From Alkalihalobacillus deserti (GTDB lineage: Bacteria; Bacillota; Bacilli; Bacillales; Bacillaceae_D), in assembly GCF_020734105.1 (NCBI RefSeq), contig NZ_JAJAFR010000001.1:248001-312000 (forward strand): DNA of 64,000 bases, read 5' to 3'. The notes below the pieces were generated by a model. That model was given only the letters and a program-made list of their open reading frames with translations. It had not been told where the DNA came from and ran no database searches. This document shows, one piece after another, positions 54,850 to 64,000 of this stretch. Position 1 is the stretch's first letter; every line of letters starts with the position of its first letter. The translations under genes and the position numbers were made by a program.

Positions 54850-54890
54850 AAAAAGGATAGAAAATCTCTTGGAGGAGAGTTTTCTATCCC
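54850..54890 (-). terminator. Terminator of mtnKA
   Basis: On the minus strand GGATAGAAAACTCTC pairs with GAGATTTTCTATCC and is followed by TTTTTGTTT, 20 bases beyond the mtnA stop. Confidence 0.82.
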
Positions 54891-54909
54891 GGAACTACGC
54901 CATACTCAA

Positions 54910-55950
54910 TTATTTAAAAAGATCGGCTAACTTTGTTTGATAGTCACCTTGGATCATTCCTTTTTCTGTAATAATACCTGTGATTAATTCAGAAGGTGTT
55001 ACATCAAAGGCTGGATTGAAAACCTTCATATCAGGTGTGGTAATCGCTTGTCCATTTAAGGTCCGAACTTCATCGGGATGACGCTCCTCGATTTCGATCT
55101 CTTCACCAGAAGAGGTAGCTATATCAATCGTAGAAAGGGGGGCTGCGACGTAAAATGGAACGCCAAGTGCTTTAGCAATTAAAGCAAGACCGTATGTTCC
55201 AATTTTATTAGCGGTATCCCCGTTAGCTGCAATGCGGTCAGCACCGACGATAACCGCTGTAATTCCTTTTGATTTAATCGTATGAGCAACCATATTATCG
55301 GTAATTAATGTTACATCAACGCCCAGTTGTTGTAGTTCCCAAGCTGTTAACCTAGCTCCTTGTAAGACAGGGCGAGTTTCCGATGCGTAGGCTTTTAGAT
55401 TTAGTCCTCGTTCTTTGGCGATATAAAATGGTGCAAGTGCTGTACCATAGCGAGCTGTAGCAATCCCACCAGCGTTACAATGAGTTAAGAGGATGTCTTC
55501 ATCTTGAAATAAGTCGATGGCGTATTCACCAATGGAACGACAAACACCTTCATCTTCTTTTTCAATTAATTTTGCCTCAGTTAAGATGATTTTCTTTGCT
55601 GTTTCGACAGTAGAAGCTTGTTCTACGACTGAAAGGATACGTTTCACAGCCCAAAATAAATTAACAGCTGTGGGACGAGAACTTTCCAAGTAGGCGCCTT
55701 GCTTTTCAAGCTCGGATCTAAACTTATCGAAATTAGCTAACTGGGTTTGCTGTGTCCATAAAGCTAATCCGTAAGCAGCAGCAATCCCTATTGCAGGAGC
55801 ACCTCGAACCTTTAGTTGAAAAATTGCATCCCATACATCTTCGATAGTAGTAAGGGAGAGAAACTCAATTTTTCCAGGTAATAGACGCTGATCAAGCAAT
55901 GTAATATGAGTGTCACTCCATTGAACCGAGCGAATAGGCGTATTAAGCAT
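54910..55950 (-). CDS. mtnA: Methylthioribose-1-phosphate isomerase
   Basis: 346 residues. Methionine salvage: MTR-1-P to MTRu-1-P. VRGAPAIG, the catalytic Cys in LTHCNAGG and Asp in [18 protein letters not shown] are present (eIF2B-like family). ATG 55950 overlaps the end of mtnK by eight bases; AAGGTTG is its weak ribosome site. Confidence 0.95.
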   Translation of the reverse strand: MLNTPIRSVQWSDTHITLLDQRLLPGKIEFLSLTTIEDVWDAIFQLKVRGAPAIGIAAAYGLALWTQQTQLANFDKFRSELEKQGAYLESSRPTAVNLFWAVKRILSVVEQASTVETAKKIILTEAKLIEKEDEGVCRSIGEYAIDLFQDEDILLTHCNAGGIATARYGTALAPFYIAKERGLNLKAYASETRPVLQGARLTAWELQQLGVDVTLITDNMVAHTIKSKGITAVIVGADRIAANGDTANKIGTYGLALIAKALGVPFYVAAPLSTIDIATSSGEEIEIEERHPDEVRTLNGQAITTPDMKVFNPAFDVTPSELITGIITEKGMIQGDYQTKLADLFK

Positions 55951-57157
55951 GGTCAGACACAACCTTTACAAGTTTCTGAATAGATGTTAGTTCTTTACGT
56001 TCTACTATTAACTTCTTGCCTAATGTTAATGCTTTCTTCTTAACTTGATTTCGGAGGTCCACATCCGAAATAGACTCAACATCTTCTACTCCAGCAAGTC
56101 CAATCATTCTACGGATTATTTTACAACCAGCGAAGCCAATCGCATCGGTAAAAATTGTTGATAATGTTTGTTCAAGATAGCCATCAATTTTCATAAATGC
56201 ATCTTGTGGATGTTTCTTCCAAAGAGTTGTGAATTCTTGCTCAAACACCGTCCAAGTTTCTGTGATAACACCAAGCAAATACCGTTGATATTCGGTTTTA
56301 TTTTGCGGTTGATCTTCTAAATGAATATCTTGAGCTAAGTAATTTAAAATTAAGTTTGCGATGAACGCACCTACATCAAAACCAAATGGACCGTAATAGG
56401 CAAACTCAGGGTCAATGACAATGGTTTCTTCGTCACTTACAAAAATGCTTCCTGTGTGAAGATCACCGTGAACGAGTGTTTCTCCTTTAGTTAGAAAGGC
56501 TTGTTTTAATTGGGCAACCTCAAGCTTTAATAATTGGTCAGACCAAATGGTAACTGCAACAAACGGTTTCAAGGAGCCGTCAATATTATTAGTATCGTGA
56601 TCAAAGAAGGGGTCTGTAAAAACGAGATCCTCAGTAATTTTACATAATTCAGGATTAATAAACTGGCTACTTTGGATCTTTTTCTCTTGTTGATTTAAAC
56701 CGAAATCAGAATTGAAGAAAAGGGTATGGGCTAAGAAAACGCCGATATTTTTGGCTAATTTCGGATATTGATTCCCGGCAATTAACCCTTTTCTCAGGAT
56801 GATTAAGTGAGATAAATCATCCATAACTGTAACAGCTAAAGTAGAATCGCTATAAAATACCTTTGGAGCGAATTGAGGTACAAGCTGGTATGTTCTTTTG
56901 AGAGATTCACTTTCAATACGTGAACGATCCAGTGTTAAAGGCCAGCTAGTACCGACGACTTTTGCATAAGGCAATGCTTGCTTGATAATGAAAGATTGAT
57001 CCTTTTTTTCGTTTCGAATGCGAAACACTAAGTTTAAATTCCCATCACCGATTTCTTCGGCAGAAAGTTGGTCATCTTGGTTGAATAATTGTAAATCTTT
57101 ACTGAGTTCTATTGCTGTATCTGTATTTAATGGTTGGTAGGCCTTTTGAATTGTCAT
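55943..57157 (-). CDS. mtnK: Methylthioribose kinase
   Basis: 404 residues. Phosphorylates 5-methylthioribose from methylthioadenosine breakdown. APH-like kinase with [18 protein letters not shown] and [14 protein letters not shown] catalytic loops. ATG 57157 follows ATGGAGGA; the open frame upstream runs back through the SAM riboswitch and is not translated. First gene of the mtnKA operon. Confidence 0.95.
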   Translation of the reverse strand: MTIQKAYQPLNTDTAIELSKDLQLFNQDDQLSAEEIGDGNLNLVFRIRNEKKDQSFIIKQALPYAKVVGTSWPLTLDRSRIESESLKRTYQLVPQFAPKVFYSDSTLAVTVMDDLSHLIILRKGLIAGNQYPKLAKNIGVFLAHTLFFNSDFGLNQQEKKIQSSQFINPELCKITEDLVFTDPFFDHDTNNIDGSLKPFVAVTIWSDQLLKLEVAQLKQAFLTKGETLVHGDLHTGSIFVSDEETIVIDPEFAYYGPFGFDVGAFIANLILNYLAQDIHLEDQPQNKTEYQRYLLGVITETWTVFEQEFTTLWKKHPQDAFMKIDGYLEQTLSTIFTDAIGFAGCKIIRRMIGLAGVEDVESISDVDLRNQVKKKALTLGKKLIVERKELTSIQKLVKVVSDHA

Positions 57158-57261
57158 GTTAAATCCTCCATAAGATGTTATTAAAAGAATGTTTTCTATA
57201 AGGGCTACCACCTTATTAATCATTGCAGTTTTCCCCAACATGCAGTTTGCAAAATTAAAGC

Positions 57262-57425
57262 AAATAAAAAAATCCTCCTGCATATAGATCAAGAGGATTG
57301 AAACGTCACGTTCGTCCCTCTTATCTGTCAGAATGTAACATTCTGTTGGAAGTAGCACCATTGCTTTTACAAGCCGGTTGCCGGGCGTCATCGGTCCAAT
57401 TCCCTCAGCCTTCTCATCATAAGAG
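57262..57425 (-). promoter_or_regulatory. SAM-I riboswitch (S-box) of mtnKA
   Basis: Minus strand: CTCTTATGATGAGAAGG opening, GAGGGAATTGGACCGATGA core, CCCGGCAACC, later the ACAGATAAGAGGG closing strand, then a terminator (aatcctcttgat / aggaggatt with T7). All S-box landmarks are present. High SAM should stop transcription ahead of mtnK. Confidence 0.95.
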
Positions 57426-57450
57426 TTTATGAAATTTAATAATTGATGAC

Positions 57451-57480
57451 ATCTTACCCTTGATTAATGGAACATGTCAA
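57451..57480 (-). promoter_or_regulatory. Promoter of the SAM riboswitch transcript
   Basis: TTGACA (57480-57475), 18 bases, TAAGAT (57456-57451), about 25 bases upstream of the S-box start. Confidence 0.7.
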
Positions 57481-57674
57481 TTAATTTTGAAAACTTAATT
57501 GTTCATTTATCTTAATAAATTTTGAAATTTGATATACTACTAAAGAAGGCTGTCCAGGTATTTGAAAAAGATTGACGACTAAAAAAAATGCTGTCAAAAT
57601 TAAAAACTATCAAAACTGTTAATTTCTTCCGGTTCCCTTGGTTAGTGAATGCAGTTTTATGGAGGGGAAATGTA

Positions 57675-58868
57675 GTGAGTGAGGTACTAGCAACATATAT
57701 TCTCGAGGTAAAGAAAGACAACTTAGCAAAAAAAGCAGAAGCTATTGCGACTGGACTTACAGTCGGCTCTTGGACAAATCTCCCAACTGTTGAGCAAGAG
57801 CAATTACAACGACATAAAGGAAGAGTAGTTGAGACGAAGATGGTTGCCGACAACAAAGCTGTTATTACGGTCGGATACCCGGCTATTAATTTTTCAAATG
57901 ATCTACCAGCTGTGTTAACGACTACTTTCGGAAAATTTTCTCTTGATGGAAAAGTTAAGCTTCTTGATCTATCGTTCAGTGAAGAGATTAAACGTAGCTA
58001 CCCGGGTCCACAATTTGGAATTGAAGGAATCCGGAGCTTAACCAATACATACGAGCGTCCATTATTAATGAGTATTTTCAAAGGTGTAATCGGACGCGAT
58101 CTTAGTTCTCTAAAAGAACAAATGAAAGCTCAAGCTCTAGGTGGAATAGATATTGTCAAGGACGATGAGATTCTTTTCGAGAATGAGTTAACACCACTTG
58201 AAAAAAGAATACCAGTTTGTCAGGAAGCGTTGCGTGAAAGCTATGAGGAAACTGGCAAGAGAACACTTCACGCAGTCAACCTAACTGGGAAAACCATGGA
58301 GTTAAGAGAAAAGGCTTATAAAGCAGTGGAGCTAGGCGCAGATTTGCTTCTCTTTAATGTGTTTGCTTATGGTCTTGATGTCATGCAGGCACTCGCTGAA
58401 GACCCTAATATTCCACTGCCTATTATGGCTCATCCAGCCTTTGCTGGGACGATGATTTCTTCACCTGATTACGGTCTTGCACCGGGGTTATTACTTGGTA
58501 AATTAGCAAGGATGGCTGGGGCAGATTTGGTATTGTTCCCATCACCTTATGGGTCTGTAGCGATGGCGAAGGAAGAGACCCAAGCAATTGCAAGAAATTT
58601 AATAGAAGAAGACCAGTTTAAAAAGGCATTCCCAGTTCCGTCAGCAGGGATTCATCCAGGACTGACACCGAAACTAATTGCCGATTTTGGCATGGATAGT
58701 ATTATTAATGCAGGTGGTGGAATACACGGACATCCAGGCGGAGCAGCTGCAGGTGGGAAAGCGTTTGTACAAGCAATTGATGCAGTTTTAAACAACCAAA
58801 CATTAAATGAGGCAGCGGTTGATCATCCTGAGTTGGCTAAGGCCATTGAATTATGGGGTGGCGAATGA
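57675..58868 (+). CDS. mtnW: 2,3-Diketo-5-methylthiopentyl-1-phosphate enolase (RuBisCO-like)
   Basis: 397 residues of the RuBisCO superfamily. GTG 57675 with GGAGGGG eight bases upstream gives [16 protein letters not shown] like other MtnW; the frame extends to 57588 but without a start. [19 protein letters not shown] and [11 protein letters not shown] are present. It is divergent from mtnKA and overlaps mtnX by four bases. Confidence 0.93.
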   Translation: MSEVLATYILEVKKDNLAKKAEAIATGLTVGSWTNLPTVEQEQLQRHKGRVVETKMVADNKAVITVGYPAINFSNDLPAVLTTTFGKFSLDGKVKLLDLSFSEEIKRSYPGPQFGIEGIRSLTNTYERPLLMSIFKGVIGRDLSSLKEQMKAQALGGIDIVKDDEILFENELTPLEKRIPVCQEALRESYEETGKRTLHAVNLTGKTMELREKAYKAVELGADLLLFNVFAYGLDVMQALAEDPNIPLPIMAHPAFAGTMISSPDYGLAPGLLLGKLARMAGADLVLFPSPYGSVAMAKEETQAIARNLIEEDQFKKAFPVPSAGIHPGLTPKLIADFGMDSIINAGGGIHGHPGGAAAGGKAFVQAIDAVLNNQTLNEAAVDHPELAKAIELWGGE

Positions 58869-59524
58869 ACGAGAAAAAGCGACCAATGATATTTTGTGAC
58901 TTTGATGGAACAATTACGGTTAATGATAACATTGTTGCCATTATGAAGAGGTTTGCGCCACCAGAATGGGAAGCGATTAAGGACGATGTATTGGCTCAGC
59001 GTCTTTCCATTCAAAAAGGAGTTGGACAGTTTTTTAGACTCCTTCCCTCTTCTCTTAAAGAAGAAATGACTGAATTTATATTAGACGATGCTAAGATTAG
59101 AGATGGTTTTGGAACCTTTGTCGAGTATACAAAAAAGCATGACATTGATTTGATTGTAGTAAGTGGGGGGATGGATTTCTTTGTCAATCCGCTCCTTAAG
59201 AGCTATCAGCTTCCTATCTACTGCAATCAAGCAAAGTTTAATGAAGAGAAGATCCGTGTGGAATGGCCACATGCTTGTGATTGTCATTGTACGAATGAGT
59301 GTGGATGTTGCAAACCCTCTATTCTACGAAAAATCGGAGAGGGTCGGTTTACAATTGTGATTGGTGATTCCATTACCGATCTTCAAGCAGCCAAACAAGC
59401 GGATTTTGTGATTGCCAGAGATTTTCTGTTAGAAAAGTGTCAAGATCTTGAATTACCACATGCTTCTTTTCAGACATTTCATGAAGTAATTCAGATTTTG
59501 AAAGATAAAGAGGTGACAGCATGA
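58865..59524 (+). CDS. mtnX: HK-MTPenyl-1-P phosphatase
   Basis: 219 residues, HAD fold: FCDFDGTIT (nucleophile Asp) near the start, SGGMDFFV, and VIGDSITD. Third enzyme of the MtnW-MtnX-MtnB-MtnD branch. ATG overlaps the mtnW stop (ATGA). Confidence 0.93.
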   Translation: MNEKKRPMIFCDFDGTITVNDNIVAIMKRFAPPEWEAIKDDVLAQRLSIQKGVGQFFRLLPSSLKEEMTEFILDDAKIRDGFGTFVEYTKKHDIDLIVVSGGMDFFVNPLLKSYQLPIYCNQAKFNEEKIRVEWPHACDCHCTNECGCCKPSILRKIGEGRFTIVIGDSITDLQAAKQADFVIARDFLLEKCQDLELPHASFQTFHEVIQILKDKEVTA

Positions 59525-60144
59525 TCTCAAAGTGGAATGAGTTAGCTACTGTAAAGCGAGAGCTTGCAGAGAGAGATTGGTTTCCAGGAACAAGTGGCAA
59601 CCTTTCAATAAAAGTAAGCGATGATCCATTAACTTTTTTAGTTACAGTTAGTGGAAAAGATAAATACAAAGAAACAGAAACGGACTTTGTCCTCGTCGAT
59701 GAGCAAGGCAATCCTCTTTCAGACCAAGGGAAACCATCTGCAGAGACAGTTATTCATTTAGAAGTGTATAAAAAAACGGATGCAGGTTGCAGTTTGCATG
59801 TTCATACGTTAGATAATAATTTGATTTCTGAGTTATATGCAGAGAAGGGGGCAATAACTTTTCGTAATGTCGAACTTATCAAAGCATTTGGTATTTGGGA
59901 GGAAGATGGGGAACTTACCATCCCAATCGTTGAGAATTGGGCTGATTTGCCTAAGCTTGGTCGTGCTATTGGTGAGAAGATTGAATCAGTAACAAAAGCG
60001 ATTCTCATTCGTAATCATGGGATAACAGTATGGGGAAAAAATGCATTTGAGGCAAAAAGACATCTTGAAGCTTGTGAGTTCTTATTTTCCTACCAAATGA
60101 AATTATTACATGCGAAGGCAATTAATCTAAAGGAGGTTTTATAA
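59521..60144 (+). CDS. mtnB: Methylthioribulose-1-phosphate dehydratase
   Basis: 207 residues, class II aldolase/adducin fold, with GTSGNLS, metal-binding CSLHVHT and RNHGITVWG. Removes water from MTRu-1-P, just before MtnW. ATGA overlap with mtnX; mtnD starts immediately after its stop. Confidence 0.95.
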   Translation: MISKWNELATVKRELAERDWFPGTSGNLSIKVSDDPLTFLVTVSGKDKYKETETDFVLVDEQGNPLSDQGKPSAETVIHLEVYKKTDAGCSLHVHTLDNNLISELYAEKGAITFRNVELIKAFGIWEEDGELTIPIVENWADLPKLGRAIGEKIESVTKAILIRNHGITVWGKNAFEAKRHLEACEFLFSYQMKLLHAKAINLKEVL

Positions 60145-60684
60145 ATGGCAGTTATTAGAGTGAGAAACAGCGGTAAAGTAGTTGAAGGACAAGATAACGT
60201 TCATGCGTTTTTAGAAGAACAAGGGGTATTCTTTGAACGTTGGGACATGGGGAAATTACCTGAGAGTTTAGTTGAGAAGTTTGACTTAACAGATGAAGAC
60301 AAAGCTGAAATTTTAAAAAGTTATGATGACGACATTCGATCTCTTGCAGACAGAAGAGGATATGTGAATTGGGATGTGATTGCCTTATCAGAAAAAACAC
60401 CAAACATTGAAGAGTTATTAAAAAAATTCGAGCAAGTTCATACTCATACGGATGATGAAGTGCGTATTATTACAGCAGGTCACGGCATTTTTATCGTGAA
60501 AGGCGACGACGAAACGGGCTATTTTAATATTGAGCTTGAAGCTGGTGATGTTATTTCTGTTCCAGAGCACACACCTCACTTCTTTACATTAATGGAAGAT
60601 CGTCAAGTGGTGGCTGTCCGCTTGTTCATCGATACAGATGGATGGGTTGCTCATCCATATGAAGAGAAAAACCATCAAATCTAA
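60145..60684 (+). CDS. mtnD: Acireductone dioxygenase
   Basis: 179 residues, cupin. Metal ligands in HTHTDDEVR and the later HTPHFF. Produces the 2-keto acid of methionine and formate. AAGGAGG at the end of mtnB is its ribosome site. Last gene before the terminator. Confidence 0.95.
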   Translation: MAVIRVRNSGKVVEGQDNVHAFLEEQGVFFERWDMGKLPESLVEKFDLTDEDKAEILKSYDDDIRSLADRRGYVNWDVIALSEKTPNIEELLKKFEQVHTHTDDEVRIITAGHGIFIVKGDDETGYFNIELEAGDVISVPEHTPHFFTLMEDRQVVAVRLFIDTDGWVAHPYEEKNHQI

Positions 60685-60688
60685 TCTA

Positions 60689-60736
60689 AAAAAGACAATT
60701 CCTATCACAATGTTGCTGGGAATTGTCTTTTTTTTG
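60689..60736 (+). terminator. Terminator of mtnWXBD
   Basis: Arms aaagacaattcc / ggaattgtcttt with a long loop, then eight T. Confidence 0.87.
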
Positions 60737-60801
60737 ATGTGAGCAATAAATTTAATATTATTTTCTTTCTTAAACAATTCTATAAATATTTGCGTTTTTG
60801 A

Positions 60802-61053
60802 TTGAAAAATCAATTATATGACTGGGCGCTCGAATTAATCAAAGACAGTGAAACGAGTGAATACATCTTTAAAGTGTATGTCAGACAATTATTAGATGAT
60901 CATAACCTGAACAAAGCTGATTACAGTAGAAAAATTTGGACTGTACTCTCATTTATGGTGTGGCATCAAGTTTATGTTGAGCAAAAGTTTAATATGAATG
61001 AGTGGAAACAGCATGTCGTGTACAGAAACAAGATGTCAGTTTTTTTTCTATAA
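60802..61053 (+). pseudogene. C-terminal remnant of an asparagine synthetase
   Basis: 83 residues. VRQLLDDHNLNKADYSRKIW followed by VLSFMVWHQVYV looks like the end of AsnB-type enzymes (…SGKADHSRKIWTLLMFELW…). No catalytic part is present and no convincing ribosome site precedes it. Likely a leftover of a second asparagine synthetase between the mtn and spoVA blocks. Confidence 0.6.
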
Positions 61054-61232
61054 ATGTAGGCATGTAAAGAAAGTGAGGATAATTCGTGGGGAAATTTCCA
61101 TTGATTCATCCTCTTTTCCTTTATTTTAGAATGAAGGAAGGATTCTTCAGTCATACTAACGGTAAAATCAAAATGAGTGGATTATCGTGAGTTTTAAATC
61201 AGGATGTGTGATCAGAGCTGGGGGGTTGAATT

Positions 61233-61691
61233 TTGAGTAAGGATGAACAAAAACAATATCAGAAAAACATAAAGCTCTATCAACCAAAGAGTCATATTAT
61301 CAAAAATGGTGTGAAGGCTTTTGTAGTGGGTGGTTTAATTTGTATGTTAGGCCATGGAATCAGTCAAATTTATATGACTTATTTGCCAATCACTCAAGAA
61401 GAAGCGATGAGTCCGGCGCTAGCGACATTAATATTATTAGCGGCTCTCGCCACTGGTTTTGGTGTTTATGATAAACTAGGGCAATTTGCTGGTGCAGGTT
61501 CACTAGTTCCTGTTACAGGATTTTCCAATGCGATGACAAGTGCAGCCTTGGAGCATAGAAGTGAGGGACTTGTTTTTGGTATAGGTGCCAATATGTTTAA
61601 ACTAACAGGTGCAGTTATAGCTTTTGGTGTTCTCTCTGCATATTTAGTCAGTTTAACTAGATTGCTTGTCGAAATGTTGATTAACTCGTAA
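61233..61691 (+). CDS. spoVAC: Stage V sporulation protein AC
   Basis: 152 residues with about four helices. VGGLICMLGHGISQ, GQFAGAGSLVPVTGF and EHRSEGLVFG are SpoVAC-typical. SpoVA proteins make the channel for dipicolinic acid in the spore inner membrane. TTG start behind TGGGGGG. First gene of the run; spoVAA and spoVAB are not upstream. Confidence 0.94.
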   Translation: MSKDEQKQYQKNIKLYQPKSHIIKNGVKAFVVGGLICMLGHGISQIYMTYLPITQEEAMSPALATLILLAALATGFGVYDKLGQFAGAGSLVPVTGFSNAMTSAALEHRSEGLVFGIGANMFKLTGAVIAFGVLSAYLVSLTRLLVEMLINS

Positions 61692-61705
61692 AGGGCGTGT
61701 TGGGA

Positions 61706-62710
61706 TTGGAAAGACGTGGAAAGCAAACATGGCATTTTCACAATCCTGTCTACGTACAGGGAACAGGGACTGCAGTTGGCCCTGAAGAATCCAAAGGGCC
61801 CCTCGCGGATAGTTTTGATGTTTGCTACGACAATTTATATGCAGGGGAAGAGAATTGGGAGTTAGCGGAACGACGATTAATGAAAGACGCTGTTGAAACA
61901 GCATTAAAGCATGCGGAGAAAAAAAGTCTTGAAATCGACTATTTCTTAGCTGGTGATTTACTTAATCAAATTGTTACATCAAATTATTACGCTAGAGAAC
62001 TGGAAATTCCGTATTTAGGGTTGTTTTCTGCGTGTGCGACAGTCATGGAAGGGTTGGCTTTAGCTTCTCTTTTTATTGATACAGGAGTAGCAAAAAACGC
62101 ACTTGTGGCAGTTAGTAGTCATAATGCAACAGCTGAAAGGCAATTTAGAAACCCAACTGAATTTGGTGGTCAACGTCCTGATACGGCAACATTTACCGTT
62201 ACCGGTGCTGGTGCGATCATTGTAGGGACAAAGCCTGCTCCTATTAAAGTGACAGACGCTACGATTGGTAAAGTAAAAGACTTGGGTATCAAAAATCCAT
62301 TCGATATGGGATCCGCGATGGCTCCAGCGGCCGCGGATACCATTGTCACACACTTGCTAGAAACGAAACGTGATCCTTCTTATTACGATGTCATTGTTAC
62401 AGGTGATTTATCACGTGTAGGAAGTAGTATTTTGCGCAAGCTAGTACAAGATAAGGGAATTCATTTAGATCGTTATGAGGATTGTGGTGTGATGATTTAT
62501 CATCAGGAACAACCGATATTTGCGGGTGGGAGCGGTGCAGCCTGTCCAGCTGTCGTAACATTTGGCCACTTATTGAAAGAAATGAATCGGGGTAGAATCA
62601 AGCGGTTGTTAGTTGTTGCTACAGGTGCACTATTAAGTCCTCTAATGATACAACAAAAAGAGTCGATACCATGTATCGCACATGCATTGTCATTTGAACG
62701 GGAGGAGTAA
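61706..62710 (+). CDS. spoVAD: Stage V sporulation protein AD
   Basis: 334 residues, thiolase-like fold that binds dipicolinate. GKQTW near the start, [46 protein letters not shown] and [14 protein letters not shown] are conserved. The start is uncertain among GTG 61697, TTG 61700 and TTG 61706; the last gives the family-like N-terminus. Confidence 0.94.
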   Translation: MERRGKQTWHFHNPVYVQGTGTAVGPEESKGPLADSFDVCYDNLYAGEENWELAERRLMKDAVETALKHAEKKSLEIDYFLAGDLLNQIVTSNYYARELEIPYLGLFSACATVMEGLALASLFIDTGVAKNALVAVSSHNATAERQFRNPTEFGGQRPDTATFTVTGAGAIIVGTKPAPIKVTDATIGKVKDLGIKNPFDMGSAMAPAAADTIVTHLLETKRDPSYYDVIVTGDLSRVGSSILRKLVQDKGIHLDRYEDCGVMIYHQEQPIFAGGSGAACPAVVTFGHLLKEMNRGRIKRLLVVATGALLSPLMIQQKESIPCIAHALSFEREE

Positions 62711-62712
62711 AC

Positions 62713-63066
62713 ATGTTTGAATATGCGGCAGCTTTTGTAGTTGGAGGGTTGATTTGTTTTATAGGACAAATGCTCATGGACATAGGCAAACTTTCTCCTA
62801 CCCATACGCTTAGTACACTAGTTGTTGGTGGTGCCTTGCTAGATGGATTTCATCTGTATGATCGGTTAATTGATTTCGCTGGTGCAGGAGCCACTGTTCC
62901 AATAACTAGTTTTGGACATTCGCTTGTACATGGAGCGATGTCCGAAGGTGGTCGCTACGGCTTTTTCGGAGTCGGAATGGGGGTGTTTGAAGTGACTTCT
63001 GTAGGGATATCATCAACGATTTTATTTAGCTTTTTAGTAGCGATGTTCTTTAAACCAAAGGGGTGA
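62713..63066 (+). CDS. spoVAEB: Stage V sporulation protein AE (SpoVAEb)
   Basis: 117 residues, three or four helices, [16 protein letters not shown] and [18 protein letters not shown], paralogous to SpoVAC. Starts 2 bases after spoVAD; its stop overlaps the next gene's ribosome site. Confidence 0.93.
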   Translation: MFEYAAAFVVGGLICFIGQMLMDIGKLSPTHTLSTLVVGGALLDGFHLYDRLIDFAGAGATVPITSFGHSLVHGAMSEGGRYGFFGVGMGVFEVTSVGISSTILFSFLVAMFFKPKG

Positions 63067-63071
63067 TGAAA

Positions 63072-63647
63072 ATGGAGAGACGAAAAGTGATCTTAGTAAC
63101 GGATGGGGATGAGCATGCACGGAAAGTCATAGAGTTGGCGGCAGAGGAAGTAGGTGGAAGGTGTATCAGTTACTCGTGGGGGAACCCAACTCCAATTAGC
63201 GGAGAAGAAATCGTCTCTCTTATTTTACAGACTCCTTATGATCCAGTCCTAGTAATGTTTGATGATTGCGGGCAACATGAAGGTGGATTAGGAGAAAAAG
63301 CGATGCAATATGTCGCCTTACATCCGCAAATTGACGTGTTGGGAGCAATAGCTGTTGCTTCCTCGACTCACTCACGTGAATGGACACATGTTGATGTAAG
63401 CATTGATCGATATGGAAACTTAACAGAATTTGGAGTCGATAAAGAGGGATTACCAGATTTGGAAATAGGAAGAATAAATGGCGATACAGTTTATATTTTG
63501 GATGAATTAACTATTCCGGTTGTTGTTGGGGTTGGAGATATAGGCAAAATGGCTGGATTTGATTCGATCAAAAAAGGGGCCCCAATTACAAAGCAAGCAG
63601 TGGAAATCATTTTGAAACGGAGCGGATATCATGAGTCACGTCCATGA
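63072..63647 (+). CDS. spoVAEA: Stage V sporulation protein AE (SpoVAEa)
   Basis: 191 residues, soluble. [20 protein letters not shown] at the start, [15 protein letters not shown] and [12 protein letters not shown] are characteristic. GTG 63063 and ATG 63066 are also in frame; ATG 63072 sits best behind AAGGGGTGA. Confidence 0.92.
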   Translation: MERRKVILVTDGDEHARKVIELAAEEVGGRCISYSWGNPTPISGEEIVSLILQTPYDPVLVMFDDCGQHEGGLGEKAMQYVALHPQIDVLGAIAVASSTHSREWTHVDVSIDRYGNLTEFGVDKEGLPDLEIGRINGDTVYILDELTIPVVVGVGDIGKMAGFDSIKKGAPITKQAVEIILKRSGYHESRP

Positions 63648-64000
63648 AAAAAAAGAGACCCCGATATCTCGAAACATTGTTGAAAATGAAGCAGAAATAA
63701 AAAAGAGACTTGGATTTGGAAAGTCCTTTGATGTTGGAGTCCGTACCCTAACCATTCTAGATAAACACATTCAAATTTACTTTGTTACTGGGTTATGTGA
63801 TATTCAATACATTATTGAATTGTTAAAAGAGTTAATGGATTTAGATGTCCGTGGTCGCAAAACAGAAACGACGAATGTGAAACAAGCAATAACGAACCAC
63901 TTGACGCATGTTCAGATAGAGTATAAAAACACGTTAGAAGATTCGATCACACAAATGCTCTCTGGTCTGATTTTCATTTTAATTGAGGGTGAAGACCAGG
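63631..64000 (+). CDS. spoVAF: Stage V sporulation protein AF, start only
   Basis: The first 123 codons, cut by the window end. ATG 63631 behind GGAG, overlapping spoVAEa by 17 bases. [20 protein letters not shown] belongs to SpoVAF, a relative of the GerA germinant receptor A subunit. Confidence 0.88.
   Translation, partial: MSHVHEKKETPISRNIVENEAEIKKRLGFGKSFDVGVRTLTILDKHIQIYFVTGLCDIQYIIELLKELMDLDVRGRKTETTNVKQAITNHLTHVQIEYKNTLEDSITQMLSGLIFILIEGEDQ

Noticed and set aside
56000-57391. Longer mtnK reading frame starting at 57391
   Set aside because: The extra N-terminus would be translated from the SAM riboswitch; ATG 57157 has an excellent ribosome site.
57540-57674. Second S-box before mtnW
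   Set aside because: None of the conserved S-box blocks are visible in this stretch.

Overview
The window is chromosomal DNA from a low-GC, endospore-forming member of the Bacillaceae. It carries spoIIM, dacF, spoIIAA-spoIIAB-sigF, the spoVA genes, mciZ and sda. It also keeps the Bacillus gene orders proC/yqjQ and nudF-endoQ(yqxK)-spoIIM-fur-yqzK-xerD-deoB-pupG-pdp. The Na-dependent bicarbonate-type transporter and the many small repeats would suit an alkaliphilic or halotolerant relative, but the genus cannot be fixed from the sequence alone.

Layout. 0-7 kb: a proline operon proB-proA-proC on the minus strand behind a T-box leader with a CCU (Pro) specifier; then yqjQ-like SDR, two convergent small genes, an EamA transporter broken by an internal inversion and a frameshifted PPK2. 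7-14.4 kb: asnO-like asparagine synthetase, 1 kb of relics and a repeat, a small sda gene, then a sigma-54 activator divergent from a class III aminotransferase with a textbook -24/-12 promoter and a decayed aldehyde dehydrogenase. 14.4-23 kb: metallophosphoesterase, ycgQ/ycgR permease pair, yebE, CobW GTPase, yhfK-like, a decayed gene, an AEC transporter, uppP. 23-33.5 kb: thioredoxin, DUF3866, mciZ, nudF, endoQ, spoIIM, fur, yqzK, xerD and the nucleoside salvage genes deoB-pupG-pdp. 33.6-37.4 kb: SbtA-like permease and DUF2294 gene (minus), each preceded by a terminator-type leader, an acyl-CoA dehydrogenase, ykuD and yycC. 38-45.8 kb: a two-component system (kinase with an extracellular solute-binding domain plus an NtrC-type regulator) next to a sigma-54 promoter driving a TAXI-TRAP transporter, DUF1850 and a frameshifted SDR. 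46-51.4 kb: DUF421, a repeat, a D-2-hydroxyacid dehydrogenase, ohr, nsrR/hmp and a hydrolase. 51.7-64 kb: dacF-spoIIAA-spoIIAB-sigF, the methionine salvage genes mtnKA (SAM riboswitch) and mtnWXBD, an asparagine synthetase remnant, then spoVAC-AD-AEb-AEa-AF (last one cut by the window end).

Themes. Two independent sigma-54 circuits are visible, each with regulator, enhancer candidate and -24/-12 promoter. A family of hairpin-bearing intergenic repeats (two full ~190-bp copies and four partial ones) sits mostly just downstream of genes. An unusual number of genes carry single lesions (inversion, +1 frameshifts, stops, deletions). This may be real decay, or in the homopolymer cases sequencing error. 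The most noteworthy items are the in-place 75-bp inversion in the EamA gene, the solute-sensing kinase/sigma-54/TAXI-TRAP module with tandem operator dyads, and the double attenuator-like leaders of the DUF2294-SbtA pair.
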